The notes below the pieces were generated by a model, which worked only from the letters and a program-made list of their open reading frames with translations, was not told the DNA's origin and ran no database searches. This document shows positions 24,275-33,234 of a stretch of 64,000 nt of DNA, one piece after another. How positions within the stretch are numbered: the first letter of the stretch is position 1; the number at the start of each line of letters is the position of its first letter. This DNA comes from Xylophilus sp. GOD-11R (lineage in GTDB: Bacteria > Pseudomonadota > Gammaproteobacteria > Burkholderiales > Burkholderiaceae_C). A program made the position numbers and the translations under genes. Where the stretch lies: positions 1,426,001-1,490,000 of the forward strand of contig NZ_CP137854.1 in the NCBI RefSeq assembly GCF_033546935.1. Direction: 5' to 3'.

Positions 24275-27200
24275 GTGCGCGTCGCTACCTGGAACATCAA
24301 CAACGTCAACAAGCGGATCGATCTGCTGGTCGACTGGCTCCACCGCTTTCAGCCCGACGTTCTCGCGCTGCAAGAGCTGAAGGCGCCCACCGCGCAGTTT
24401 CCGCTGCAGGCAATCGAAGCGGCGGGCTACCGTGCGCTGGTCGTGGGTCAGAAGGCGTGGAACGGGGTCGCGCTGCTCAGCCGAGGGCACGAGCCGCTGC
24501 CCGTCGTCACCGCGCTTTCCGGCGACGCGGCGGACAAGGAGGCGCGCTATCTGGAGGCCGCCATCAACGGCGTGCTGTATGCGTGCCTCTACCTGCCCAA
24601 TGGCAATCCGTGGCCCGGACCCAAGTTCGAATACAAGCTGGCCTGGTTCGAGCGAATGCAGCGGCGAGCTCGGCAACTGTGGGATTCCGGCAGCCCGGTG
24701 GTCCTGCTGGGTGACTGGAACGTCGTTCCCACCGATGCCGACATCTACAAGCCCGACACGTGGCGCGACAACGCGCTGCTGCAGCCGCAAGCGCGCCAGG
24801 CCTTTACCGACATCCTGGCGCAGGGCTGGACCGATGCACTGGCCGCGGCGCATCCCGATGCACCGCTCTTCACCTTCTGGGACTACCGGCGCAAGCGATG
24901 GGAACGCAATGCCGGCTTGCGCATCGATCACATCCTGACCAGCGCCGGCTGGAAGGTGCTCGACGCCGGTGTCGACCGGCAGGAGCGCGGCAAGGAAGGA
25001 TCGAGCGACCATGCACCGGTCTGGGCCGAGCTGTCAGCGCCCGGTAAAGCCGCCAGACGCAGGAAGGCCGCGACGGTGCCGGCCGCCACGGCGGCGAAGG
25101 CAGGCAACCCGCCGCTGGAAACGCCCGTACCGCTGGCGCGGTACAACGCCAAGCGGGATTTCAAAAAAACGGCTGAGCCCGCCGGCGTCTTGCCCGAAAA
25201 ACCCGGCGACGCCCTGATCTTCGTCGTCCAGAAGCACTGGGCCTCTCGCCTGCACTACGACTTTCGTCTCGAACTCGACGGCGTGATGCTGTCCTGGGCG
25301 GTGCCCAAGGGACCGTCCTTCGACCCGGCCACGAAGTCGATGGCCATTCAGGTGGAAGACCATCCCATCTCCTACAACGAGTTCGAGGGAAACATTCCCA
25401 AGGGCGAATATGGGGGCGGCACCGTCATCGTCTGGGACCGTGGGACCTGGGAGCCTGTCGGTGACCCCCGGGAGGGCATGCGCGTCGGAAAAGTGCTTTT
25501 CAAACTGCATGGGCAGAAGCTCGCGGGCCTCTGGGAGCTGGTCCGCATCTCCAAACCCGGCGAGAAGAAGCAGGACCAGTGGATGCTCTTCAAGAAGAAG
25601 GGCGACGCCTGGGCCAGACCGATCGCGCAATACAACGTCATCACCGCGCTGCCGGACAGCGTCGTCGACAAGCCGCTCGGCCTGGTGGAGGCACGCGAAC
25701 CGCGCGAACCAGGCGCACGCCCTTCGAAAGACGCCCGGCCCGACAGCGCCGATGCGATGAGGCTGGCCCGGGCGGCCGACTTCCCGAGCACGCTCGCACC
25801 ACAACTCGCCACCCTGGTGTCGTCCGTGCCGGACGGGCATTGGGTGATCGAGACCAAGTTCGACGGATACCGGCTTCTGGCACGCATCCGAAATGGCGCC
25901 GTGCGCCTGTTCACCCGCAACGGTAACGACTGGACCGACAAGCTCCAGGCGCTGGCCGCTGCCATCGCCGCGATGGGCATCGAGCAAGCATGGCTGGACG
26001 GCGAAATCGTGGTGCTCGACGACGCCGGCCTGCCCGACTTCAACGCGCTGCAGAACGCCATGGATGGCGCGAAGGCGCGGGACATCGTGATGTTCGTTTT
26101 CGATGTGCCGTTCTTCGGTGAGATGGACCTGCGTGCGGTCCCCCTGGCCAGCCGCCGCGCCCTCCTGCGGGACCTGTTCGAGGAGCGCGAAAGCGAGCTC
26201 GTGCGGTTCAGCCAGTCGTTCGAAGTCCAGCCCGCACAGCTGCTGGGCGCGGCTTGCAGGATGGGGCTCGAGGGTGTCATGGTCAAGCGCGCGGATGCGC
26301 CCTACAGCTCCGGCCGGACCGACTCCTGGATGAAGTTGAAATGCCAGCACCGGCAGGAGTTCGTGGTGGTTGGCTTCACCGACCGATCGGGCGGGGCGAA
26401 GGAGGTGGGCGGGCTTCTCCTCGGCTACCACGAGGCTGGCGAACTTCGCTACGCGGGGTCGGTGGGCACTGGCTGGGGTTCCGCGACCGGACAGGACCTC
26501 CATCGCAAGCTGTCCGGGCTGCAGATCGACAAGCCCGCGCTGAACCCCGCCGAGCTCCAGCCCGGGCGATGGACGAAACGCAAGGCCGGCACGGAGCGCT
26601 GGGTCGAGCCAACGGTCGTGGTGGAGATCGCATTCACGGAATGGACTCCCGACAAGCATGTGCGCCACCCGGTGTTCCGTGGGATACGGACGGACAAGCC
26701 GGCGGCGCTCGTCGTGCGGGAACAGCCCCAGGCCATGCCCGCGTCGAAAACGGCGCCGCCAACAAAACCCAAAGCCAGCACGGTCAAGGTTTCCAATCCC
26801 GAGCGGGTCATCGATGCCTCCACCGGCCTGCGAAAAATCGACCTGGTGCATTACTACGAGAGCATCGCGGAGTTCATGCTCCCGCACCTGAAGAACCGGC
26901 CGACTTCGCTGGTGCGGGCACCTTCGGGCATCGCGGGCCAGCTCTTCTTTCAGAAGCACCTCGAACACCGAATGCCGGGCGTGCGCGAGCTGGACGCCGA
27001 GCTCTGGCCCGGCCACACGGCCCTGCTCGCCGTGGAATCCGTGGAGGCACTCGCTTCCGCAGCCCAGATGAACGTGGTCGAGTTCCATACCTGGAACGCG
27101 ACGGCATCCCGTATCGACCGACCCGACCGCTTCATTCTCGACCTCGACCCGGGCGAAGGCGTGACCTGGCCGATGCTGCAGGAGGCGGCTCAGCTCACCC

Positions 27201-27649
27201 GGGTGATGCTGACCGAACTGGGGCTGGAGAGCTGGCTCAAGACCAGCGGTGGCAAGGGCCTGCACGTCGTTGTGCCGATCACGCCGAAGATGCAGTACGA
27301 CGACGTCAAGGCCTTCTCGCAAGCCGTGGTTCAGCACATGGCCAGGGTCATCCCGTCCAAATTCGTGGCGGTGATGGGCGGCGCGAACCGCGTGGGAAAA
27401 ATTTTCATCGACTACCTGCGCAACGGGCACGGCCAGACGACGGCATGCGCGTTTTCCGCGCGCTCCAGGCCCGGGCTCGGCGTGTCCATGCCGGTCAGCT
27501 GGGAGCAGCTCGGTGCGCTCAAAAGCGGGTCCCAGTGGACCATCGCCACCGCGCGCGAATACCTGAGCTTTCAGAAAGAAGACCCATGGGCCGGGTATTG
27601 GAAGAAGAAGCAAACCTTGGCGCAAGGACTGCGACTCTTGAAGCGATAG
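24275..27649 (+). CDS. ligD: Multidomain DNA ligase D with N-terminal exonuclease III domain
   Basis: This 1124-aa protein starts at GTG 24275. Residues 1-252 form a complete exonuclease III / AP-endonuclease domain: WNINNVNKR at 6-14, Glu34 in LQELK, GDWNV (Asp147, Asn149) and SDHAPV (Asp245, His246). After a short Ala/Lys linker, residues 285-450 are the LigD 3'-phosphoesterase domain (His321, His327, Asp329, Arg331 in RLHYDFRLE). The ATP-dependent ligase domain follows with catalytic Lys528 in TKFDGYR. The C-terminal polymerase/primase domain begins near 840 and has metal Asp956 and Asp958 in LDLDP. The order PE-ligase-polymerase is a known LigD arrangement; the fused exonuclease domain is the unusual part. 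All active-site residues are intact, so it could process, fill and seal ends with Ku. Confidence 0.92.
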   Translation: MRVATWNINNVNKRIDLLVDWLHRFQPDVLALQELKAPTAQFPLQAIEAAGYRALVVGQKAWNGVALLSRGHEPLPVVTALSGDAADKEARYLEAAINGVLYACLYLPNGNPWPGPKFEYKLAWFERMQRRARQLWDSGSPVVLLGDWNVVPTDADIYKPDTWRDNALLQPQARQAFTDILAQGWTDALAAAHPDAPLFTFWDYRRKRWERNAGLRIDHILTSAGWKVLDAGVDRQERGKEGSSDHAPVWAELSAPGKAARRRKAATVPAATAAKAGNPPLETPVPLARYNAKRDFKKTAEPAGVLPEKPGDALIFVVQKHWASRLHYDFRLELDGVMLSWAVPKGPSFDPATKSMAIQVEDHPISYNEFEGNIPKGEYGGGTVIVWDRGTWEPVGDPREGMRVGKVLFKLHGQKLAGLWELVRISKPGEKKQDQWMLFKKKGDAWARPIAQYNVITALPDSVVDKPLGLVEAREPREPGARPSKDARPDSADAMRLARAADFPSTLAPQLATLVSSVPDGHWVIETKFDGYRLLARIRNGAVRLFTRNGNDWTDKLQALAAAIAAMGIEQAWLDGEIVVLDDAGLPDFNALQNAMDGAKARDIVMFVFDVPFFGEMDLRAVPLASRRALLRDLFEERESELVRFSQSFEVQPAQLLGAACRMGLEGVMVKRADAPYSSGRTDSWMKLKCQHRQEFVVVGFTDRSGGAKEVGGLLLGYHEAGELRYAGSVGTGWGSATGQDLHRKLSGLQIDKPALNPAELQPGRWTKRKAGTERWVEPTVVVEIAFTEWTPDKHVRHPVFRGIRTDKPAALVVREQPQAMPASKTAPPTKPKASTVKVSNPERVIDASTGLRKIDLVHYYESIAEFMLPHLKNRPTSLVRAPSGIAGQLFFQKHLEHRMPGVRELDAELWPGHTALLAVESVEALASAAQMNVVEFHTWNATASRIDRPDRFILDLDPGEGVTWPMLQEAAQLTRVMLTELGLESWLKTSGGKGLHVVVPITPKMQYDDVKAFSQAVVQHMARVIPSKFVAVMGGANRVGKIFIDYLRNGHGQTTACAFSARSRPGLGVSMPVSWEQLGALKSGSQWTIATAREYLSFQKEDPWAGYWKKKQTLAQGLRLLKR

Positions 27650-27766
27650 ATGGCGGACCGATTCCGTGCCACTTCGTCGAGGTCGACGCCCCAGGGATAG
27701 CCTGGGTCATTCCATTCGGTTATCGCGCTTACCCTGCAGGCAGCGAATGAGCGTGCAGCAAGAGGC

Positions 27767-28714
27767 TCAGGCGGTCACGGCGCTCTTGCTGGCCGCCTTG
27801 CGCAGGCAACTGACCAGCATGTCGGCGGCCGGCGATAGCCGGGCGCCGCGACGGGTGACGATGCCGAAGGCCTCGTGGCGTGATTCGATGGTGAGCGGCA
27901 AGCGGCGAGCAATGCCGTGTTCCTCGCAAAAATCCATGGTGGCGGAGGCCACCAATGCCACCAGCTTGGGATCGTCCTTGAGCATGAGCATGGTCACCAG
28001 CGATGACGATGTCTCGATGGGGTAGGGCGGCAGATCGAGCCCGGCCTGGCGGAACTCCCGCTCGAGCAGCTTGCGCAAGGGCATGTTGCCGGGATAGAAA
28101 ACCCAGCGGTACCGGGCCAGCTGCGGCAAGGTCACCCGCCTGGCGCGGGCCAGGGCGTGGCGCGGTCCCACGGCTACCGACACCGCCTCGTCCATCAGCG
28201 GCTCGTAGTCGAACTGTTCGACGTTGCTCGTCACGGTGGTGCGGCCGATGGCGACGTCCAGCCGGCCTTCGTTCACCGCTTCGAGCAGTTCGAGGCTGGT
28301 GCTTTCCCTGATCTCGATGGCCAGCGCCGGCTGCAGCCGGCGCAGTTCGGAGACCGCGTCGATCAGCACCGAATGCAGCGCACCGGTGATGGATCCCACC
28401 GCGACCCGGCCGCCGCTGCCGCGCAGCACGCCGTTCATTTCCTCGCGCAGGTGGCCCAGGTCGGCGTCCATCAGCCGGGCGTGCCGAATGAGGCACTGGC
28501 CCAGTTCATTGGGATAAACCCCCTGGTTGGTGCGCACGAACAGTTCGGAGCCGAAGGTGGACTCGACTTCGCGCAGGGCCTTGGTCAGGCCGGGCTGGGT
28601 CATGCCCAGCCGCTCGGCGGCGCGGTGCACGCTGCCGCATTCCTCCAGCGCCACCAGCAGGCCCAGCTGGCGAAAGCGCAGCCGCGAAGTGATCGAGGAA
28701 AGGCTGGGTATCAC
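27767..28714 (-). CDS. LysR family transcriptional regulator
   Basis: This 315-aa protein has a GTG start at 28714 (MIPSLSSITSRLRFRQL). HTH segments are ECGSVHRAAERLGMTQPGLTK and FGSELFVRTNQGVYPNELG. It belongs to the branch with a degenerate wing that includes GbpR-type regulators of sugar and acid catabolism. The start codon sits in an ATCAC-G-GTGAT palindrome (28710-28720), a possible autoregulatory site. It is divergent from the FAH/SDR operon, its likely target. Confidence 0.87.
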   Translation of the reverse strand: MIPSLSSITSRLRFRQLGLLVALEECGSVHRAAERLGMTQPGLTKALREVESTFGSELFVRTNQGVYPNELGQCLIRHARLMDADLGHLREEMNGVLRGSGGRVAVGSITGALHSVLIDAVSELRRLQPALAIEIRESTSLELLEAVNEGRLDVAIGRTTVTSNVEQFDYEPLMDEAVSVAVGPRHALARARRVTLPQLARYRWVFYPGNMPLRKLLEREFRQAGLDLPPYPIETSSSLVTMLMLKDDPKLVALVASATMDFCEEHGIARRLPLTIESRHEAFGIVTRRGARLSPAADMLVSCLRKAASKSAVTA

Positions 28715-28791
28715 GGTGATTCCTGAAAGCTATTACCCCATGTGAAGCTCTCACTATGCAGCAAGCGAGGCGGCCTCGAGAATTTGCCCAA

Positions 28792-28797
28792 AAGGAG
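28792..28797 (+). promoter_or_regulatory. Ribosome binding site that decides the FAH-family start
   Basis: AAGGAG here is 2 nt before the ATG at 28800 and 8 nt before the in-frame ATG at 28806. Only the second spacing is workable, and the protein then begins MKLLRFGP as family members do. Confidence 0.75.
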
Positions 28798-28805
28798 ACA
28801 TGTTC

Positions 28806-29651
28806 ATGAAGTTGCTACGTTTTGGTCCGGTCGGCCAGGAACGCCCCGGCCTGCTCGACGCCACCGGTACCCTGCGGGATCTGTCAGCCCATGTAGGCGA
28901 TATTGCAGGCGCCGTGCTGGCGCCGGACGAACTGAAGCGGCTCGCCGCCATCGATCCTTCCAGCTTGCCGGCGGTGCCCGGCTCGCCGCGCATCGGCGCC
29001 TGCGTGGGCAATATCGGCAAGTTCGTCTGCATCGGGCTCAACTACGCCGACCACGCCGCCGAATCCAACATGCCGATTCCCGCCGAACCCATCGTCTTCA
29101 ACAAATGGACCTCGGCGGTGGTCGGCCCCCACGACGACGTGAAGATTCCGCGCGGCTCGGAAAAGACCGACTGGGAGGTCGAGCTGGGGGTCGTCATCGG
29201 CAGTGTCGCCAGCTATGTCGAGGAAGCCGACGCGCTGCAATACGTGGCCGGCTATTGCGTGGTCAACGACGTGTCCGAGCGCAACTACCAGCTCGAGCGC
29301 GGCGGCACCTGGGACAAGGGCAAGGGTTGCGACACCTTCGGCCCCACCGGCCCCTGGCTGGTGACCACCGACGAAATCCCCGATCCGCACGCCCTGGACA
29401 TGTGGCTGGAGGTCGATGGCAAGCGCTACCAGAACGGCAACACCCGCACGATGATCTTCAACGTGCCGCAGCTGGTGTCCTACCTCAGCCGCTTCATGAC
29501 GCTGCATCCGGGCGACGTGATCTCCACAGGCACGCCGCCGGGCGTCGGCATGGGTATCAAGCCGCAGGCGGTCTACCTGCGTGCCGGCCAGACCATGCGC
29601 CTGGGCATCCAGGGCCTGGGCGAGCAGCAGCAGAAGACCGTGGACGCCTGA
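28806..29651 (+). CDS. Fumarylacetoacetate hydrolase family protein (probable 2,4-diketo-3-deoxy sugar-acid hydrolase)
   Basis: This 281-aa protein is a metal-dependent C-C hydrolase. The family motifs are present: GLNYADHAAES, then EPIVFNKWTSAV, WEVELGVVIG with the metal-binding glutamates, and GDVISTGTPPGVGMG near residue 240. The opening MKLLRFGPVGQERPGLLD resembles hydrolases that cleave 2,4-diketo-3-deoxy-L-rhamnonate or -fuconate to pyruvate and lactate, and also the protein annotated as ureidoglycolate lyase. The two SDRs in the same operon fit the sugar-acid route, in which a 2-keto-3-deoxy acid is first oxidised at C4. The substrate is inferred. Confidence 0.85.
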   Translation: MKLLRFGPVGQERPGLLDATGTLRDLSAHVGDIAGAVLAPDELKRLAAIDPSSLPAVPGSPRIGACVGNIGKFVCIGLNYADHAAESNMPIPAEPIVFNKWTSAVVGPHDDVKIPRGSEKTDWEVELGVVIGSVASYVEEADALQYVAGYCVVNDVSERNYQLERGGTWDKGKGCDTFGPTGPWLVTTDEIPDPHALDMWLEVDGKRYQNGNTRTMIFNVPQLVSYLSRFMTLHPGDVISTGTPPGVGMGIKPQAVYLRAGQTMRLGIQGLGEQQQKTVDA

Positions 29652-29662
29652 GCGGAGCCGCC

Positions 29663-30412
29663 ATGATCCAGTACGACTACGAAGGCCGCACGGCGGTCGT
29701 GACCGGCGGTGCGCAAGGCATCGGATTCGCCATCGCCAGGCGCCTGCTCGCGGGCGGCGCCCAGGTCTGCCTGTGGGACGCCGACGGGGCCGCCATCACC
29801 GCGGCCAAGGCCGCCCTCGGCAGCGATACGGTGACCGGCGTCCAGGTCGATGTGACCGACTTTGCCCAGGTCGAGGCCGCCGTCGGCCAGACGCAAGCGC
29901 GGTCCGGCGCCATCGCCATGCTGGTCCACAGCGCCGGCATCGCCGGCGCCAACCTGCCGGTGGCCGACTATCCGCTGGCCGAATGGAAACGCGTGCTGGC
30001 GGTCAACCTCGACGGCGCCTTCCACGTGAACAAGGCGGTGGTGCCCGGCATGGTGGCGCGCGGCTACGGACGGGTGGTCAACATCGCCTCCATCGCCGGC
30101 AAGGAAGGCAATCCCAACGCCTCCGCCTACAGCGCGTCGAAGGCGGGCGTGATCGCGCTGACCAAGAGTCTCGGCAAGGAAACGGCAGCGCACGACGTGG
30201 CCGTCAACGCCATCACGCCGGCGGCGGCGCGCACCAAGATCTTCGAGCAGATGTCGCAGCAGCACATCGACTACATGCTGTCGAAGATTCCCCGTGCGCG
30301 CTTCGTCGAGGTCGACGAGATCGCCGCCATGGTCGCCTGGCTGGTGTCCGCCGAGAACTCCTTCACCACCGGCGCGGTGTTCGACCTGTCCGGGGGCAGG
30401 GCGACTTACTGA
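29663..30412 (+). CDS. SDR family oxidoreductase
   Basis: This 249-aa classical short-chain dehydrogenase has the cofactor motif TGGAQGIG at 14-21, the NAG-like HSAGIAG at 89-95, the catalytic Ser143 and Tyr156-x3-Lys160 (YSASK), and PAAARTKIF after the active site. It lies 11 bp after the FAH-family gene and before a Bug receptor. It probably oxidises a sugar, lactone precursor or deoxy acid in the same pathway. Confidence 0.88.
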   Translation: MIQYDYEGRTAVVTGGAQGIGFAIARRLLAGGAQVCLWDADGAAITAAKAALGSDTVTGVQVDVTDFAQVEAAVGQTQARSGAIAMLVHSAGIAGANLPVADYPLAEWKRVLAVNLDGAFHVNKAVVPGMVARGYGRVVNIASIAGKEGNPNASAYSASKAGVIALTKSLGKETAAHDVAVNAITPAAARTKIFEQMSQQHIDYMLSKIPRARFVEVDEIAAMVAWLVSAENSFTTGAVFDLSGGRATY

Positions 30413-30451
30413 GCCATCCGTTTTCAACGAGAACAGAAACGAGACAACAGC

Positions 30452-31420
30452 ATGAAAACCACCAGACGCCAGGCCATCGCCTCGGCCTGTGCGATGGCCC
30501 TCGGCGGCCTCGCTTCCGCCCAGGCCTCCGACTATCCCAACAAGCCGATCGAGCTGATCGTGCCGGTGGCCGCCGGGGGCGGCACCGACCTGGTGGGCCG
30601 GTCGTTCGCCGAGGCCGCCAAGAAGTACCTGCCGCAGCAACCGATGGTGGTGGTGAACAAGCCCGGCGCCAGCGGTGCGATCGGTACGGCCGAACTCATC
30701 ACGGCCCGGCCCGACGGCTACAAGATCGGCATCATCATCTGCGAGATCACGATCATCCCCAACATGGGGATCACCAAGTACACGGCGGGCGACCTGCGAC
30801 CGATCGCGCGGCTCAACGCGGACCCCTCGGCCCTGTCGGTGAGGGCCGATGCTCCCTGGCAGACGGTCGAGGAGTTCATCGCCGACGCGCGCAAGCGCAA
30901 GGACCCGGTGTCCATCGCCAATGCCGGCTCGGGCTCCATCTGGCACATGGCGGCGGCGGCTTTTTCCGAGAAGATCGGTTTGCCGGTGAACCATGTGCCC
31001 TTTCTGGGCGCGGCGCCCGCCGTGGTGGCCCTGCTGGGTGGCCATGTCGACGCGATCACCGTCAGCCCCGGCGAAGTGGCCCAGCATGTGGCGGCGGGCA
31101 AGTTGCGCACGCTGGCGGTCATGTCCGACCAGCGTGTCGGCGGCATGTTCGAGAAGGTGCCCACGCTCAAGGAGCGTGGCATCGACCTGTCGGTGGGTGT
31201 GTGGCGCGGCCTGGCCGTGCCCAAGACCACGCCCGCCGACATCGTCGCCACGCTCAGCGAGGTGGCGGCCAAGGCGGCCGACGACCCGGTGTTCCGCGAG
31301 GCGCTGACCCGAGCCAACCTGGGCTGGTCGTATGCCGACGCGGCCGCGTTCCAGAAGACCATCGACCACGACCGGGCGTTCTACGCCGAACTGGTACCCA
31401 AGCTGGAACTGAAGAAATGA
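30452..31420 (+). CDS. Bug/TctC family tripartite tricarboxylate transporter substrate-binding protein
   Basis: This 322-aa receptor has an N-terminal Tat-like TRRQAIASACAMALGG signal ending near ASAQAS. Mature motifs are IELIVPVAAGGGTDLVGRS, GASGAIGTAELITARPDGYKIG, and a C-terminal KVPTLKERGIDLSVGVWRG. The last codons overlap the start of the second SDR (ATGA), so it is inside the FAH/SDR operon, and the solute it binds is probably that pathway's substrate. Confidence 0.9.
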   Translation: MKTTRRQAIASACAMALGGLASAQASDYPNKPIELIVPVAAGGGTDLVGRSFAEAAKKYLPQQPMVVVNKPGASGAIGTAELITARPDGYKIGIIICEITIIPNMGITKYTAGDLRPIARLNADPSALSVRADAPWQTVEEFIADARKRKDPVSIANAGSGSIWHMAAAAFSEKIGLPVNHVPFLGAAPAVVALLGGHVDAITVSPGEVAQHVAAGKLRTLAVMSDQRVGGMFEKVPTLKERGIDLSVGVWRGLAVPKTTPADIVATLSEVAAKAADDPVFREALTRANLGWSYADAAAFQKTIDHDRAFYAELVPKLELKK

Positions 31421-32157
31421 CGCAACGGCTCGCCGGAAAAATCGCGGTCGTGACGGCGGCCGGGCAGGGCATCGGCCGGGCCACCGCGCTGGCAATGGCG
31501 CAAGCGGGCGCCGAGGTCTGGGCCACCGACCTCCGGACCGACACCCTGGCCACGCTGGAGCGGATAGAGGGCGTGCGCACGGCGAAGCTCGACGTGATGG
31601 ACCACGGCGCGATCACCGGATTCTTCGGTGCGCTGGACAGGGTGGACGTGCTGTTCAACTGCGCCGGCGTGGTACACGGCGGCACGGTGCTGCAGGCCAC
31701 CGACGACGACTGGGATTTCGCCATGAACCTCAACGTGCGCTCGCAGTTCTGGGCCATGCAGGCCGTGCTGCCGCGCATGGTCGCGGCCGGGCGGGGCAGC
31801 ATCGTCAACATGGCCAGCGTCGCCAGCAGCCTCAAGGGCCTGCCGGGACGCTGCGTGTACGGCGCCAGCAAGGCGGCGGTGATCGGCCTGACCAAGTCGG
31901 TCGCGGCCGATTTCGTGGCGTCGGGCGTGCGCTGCAACAGCATCTCGCCGGGCACCGTGGATACACCGTCGCTGGGTGATCGCATCGCCAGCCAGGCTGA
32001 TCCGGCGAAGGCCCGGCAGGCCTTCGTCGCGCGCCAGCCCCTGGGCCGGTTGGCCACGGCCGAGGAAATCGCGCCGCTGGTGGTGTTTCTGGCCAGCGAC
32101 GAGGCGAGTTTCGTCACGGGGCAGAACTACGCGATCGACGGCGGAATCACCATCTAG
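31417..32157 (+). CDS. SDR family oxidoreductase (2-keto-3-deoxy-L-fuconate dehydrogenase / BDH2-like)
   Basis: This 246-aa protein has TAAGQGIG at 13-20, DLR at 38-40, NCAG at 81-84, Ser134, and Tyr148/Lys152 in CVYGASK. The opening GKIAVVTAAGQGIGRATALA and the EVWATDLR strand match the SDR branch of 2-keto-3-deoxy-L-fuconate dehydrogenase and mammalian BDH2. With the FAH-family hydrolase in the same operon this suggests oxidation of a 2-keto-3-deoxy acid to the diketo acid, then hydrolysis. This assignment is inference from similarity and context. Confidence 0.85.
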   Translation: MTQRLAGKIAVVTAAGQGIGRATALAMAQAGAEVWATDLRTDTLATLERIEGVRTAKLDVMDHGAITGFFGALDRVDVLFNCAGVVHGGTVLQATDDDWDFAMNLNVRSQFWAMQAVLPRMVAAGRGSIVNMASVASSLKGLPGRCVYGASKAAVIGLTKSVAADFVASGVRCNSISPGTVDTPSLGDRIASQADPAKARQAFVARQPLGRLATAEEIAPLVVFLASDEASFVTGQNYAIDGGITI

Positions 32158-32230
32158 GTACGGTCGACCGGACGACCTTCGGCTGGCATCGTGCCTGGCC
32201 CACCGCAGGCCGGACGCGCGCACAGGTCCA

Positions 32231-33118
32231 TCAGCCCCGCATGGCATTCACCAATGCCTGCTTCAATCCCAGACCTGCGCCGTGCAGGGGCCGGTCCCGC
32301 GGAGCGACCAGGCTGATCGCCATGTCCTCCACGGTCATCAGTCGTTTGGCGATCAAGCCCTGGCGCTGCGCATAGCGCGCACCCAGGGTCTCCACGATGG
32401 CGATGCCGAGCCCCTGGCGGGCCATTTCGCAAGCGGTGAACGACTGCCCCACTTCCATGACCGGCTCATATTCCCATCCTGCCCGCAGCAGGGCCTGCCG
32501 GGTCGCCGCGCCGGCGGGCAAGGAGGTGGACAGCACGATGAGTCCGGCGGCCGCCACCGCCTCCAGGCTCAGGCGGCGGGTGCGGGCCAGGGGGTGGTCC
32601 GGTCTCAGGACGGCGTGCAGGCTCACCGGCGCGATCTGCTCCTGGTGTACGCGTTCGTCGGGAATGGAAGAGCCGATCACCACCCCGATGTCGATGCGGT
32701 GGTCGACCGCCATCTCCACGATGTCCAGCCCCGAGCCGGTACGCACCGAGAATTTCACGTCGGGATAGTCCCCGCGCACTTCCACCAGTGCGGGCGGCAG
32801 CAGCATGGACGCGGTGACCGCCACCGCGCCGACCACCAGCCGGTCGTTGACCCCGTCGCGGATCTGGGAGGCCAGGCGATCGACGGCTTCCATGCCGGTC
32901 AGTGCATGCAGCACCTCCGGAATCATGGCCCGGCCCTGGGCGGTGAGGTGGAGCCGGCGGTTGTCGCGTCGAAACAAGGCAAAGCCGACACGAGTCTCCA
33001 TGTCACGGAGCAGGGCGCTGGCGGCAGGCTGGCTCATGTGCACCGCCTGGGCGGCGGCGGTCACGGTGGTGCACTGGTACATGGCGCGCAGCAGGGTGAG
33101 CTCTCGGCGATTGAGCAT
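32231..33118 (-). CDS. LysR family transcriptional regulator
   Basis: This 295-aa protein starts at MLNRRELTLLRAMYQ. HTH segments are TVTAAAQAVHMSQPAASALLRDME and the wing FRRDNRRLHLTAQG. It is divergent from the enolase-family/Bug pair at 33235 and is its likely regulator. A CATAT-N7-ATATG site covers its start codon, which suggests autorepression. Confidence 0.88.
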   Translation of the reverse strand: MLNRRELTLLRAMYQCTTVTAAAQAVHMSQPAASALLRDMETRVGFALFRRDNRRLHLTAQGRAMIPEVLHALTGMEAVDRLASQIRDGVNDRLVVGAVAVTASMLLPPALVEVRGDYPDVKFSVRTGSGLDIVEMAVDHRIDIGVVIGSSIPDERVHQEQIAPVSLHAVLRPDHPLARTRRLSLEAVAAAGLIVLSTSLPAGAATRQALLRAGWEYEPVMEVGQSFTACEMARQGLGIAIVETLGARYAQRQGLIAKRLMTVEDMAISLVAPRDRPLHGAGLGLKQALVNAMRG

Positions 33119-33132
33119 ATGAAATTTATATG
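33116..33132. promoter_or_regulatory. Candidate LysR box (CATAT-N7-ATATG)
   Basis: This 17-bp AT-rich inverted repeat has 5-bp arms separated by GAAATTT and fits the T-N11-A form of LysR sites. Its left arm contains the LysR start codon, and it lies about 100 bp before the divergent enolase-family gene. It stands out from the GC-rich surroundings. Confidence 0.5.
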
Positions 33133-33234
33133 AATTCAGCTTTTCTATCTATTTGACCACTTGCGGACCTCGGCGAAGAATCGATGTTTTTCCTTCGCGA
33201 TGGAGCATTTCCGCCGCATTCCTCCGGTATTTCC

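Noticed and set aside
25034..27625. An 863-codon minus-strand frame opposite ligD
   Set aside because: LigD on the plus strand has every catalytic motif; the antisense product has none and shows shadow composition.
28710..28720. ATCAC-G-GTGAT palindrome at the LysR GTG start
   Set aside because: Mentioned with that gene but not listed as a separate site because the arms are short and part of the coding start.
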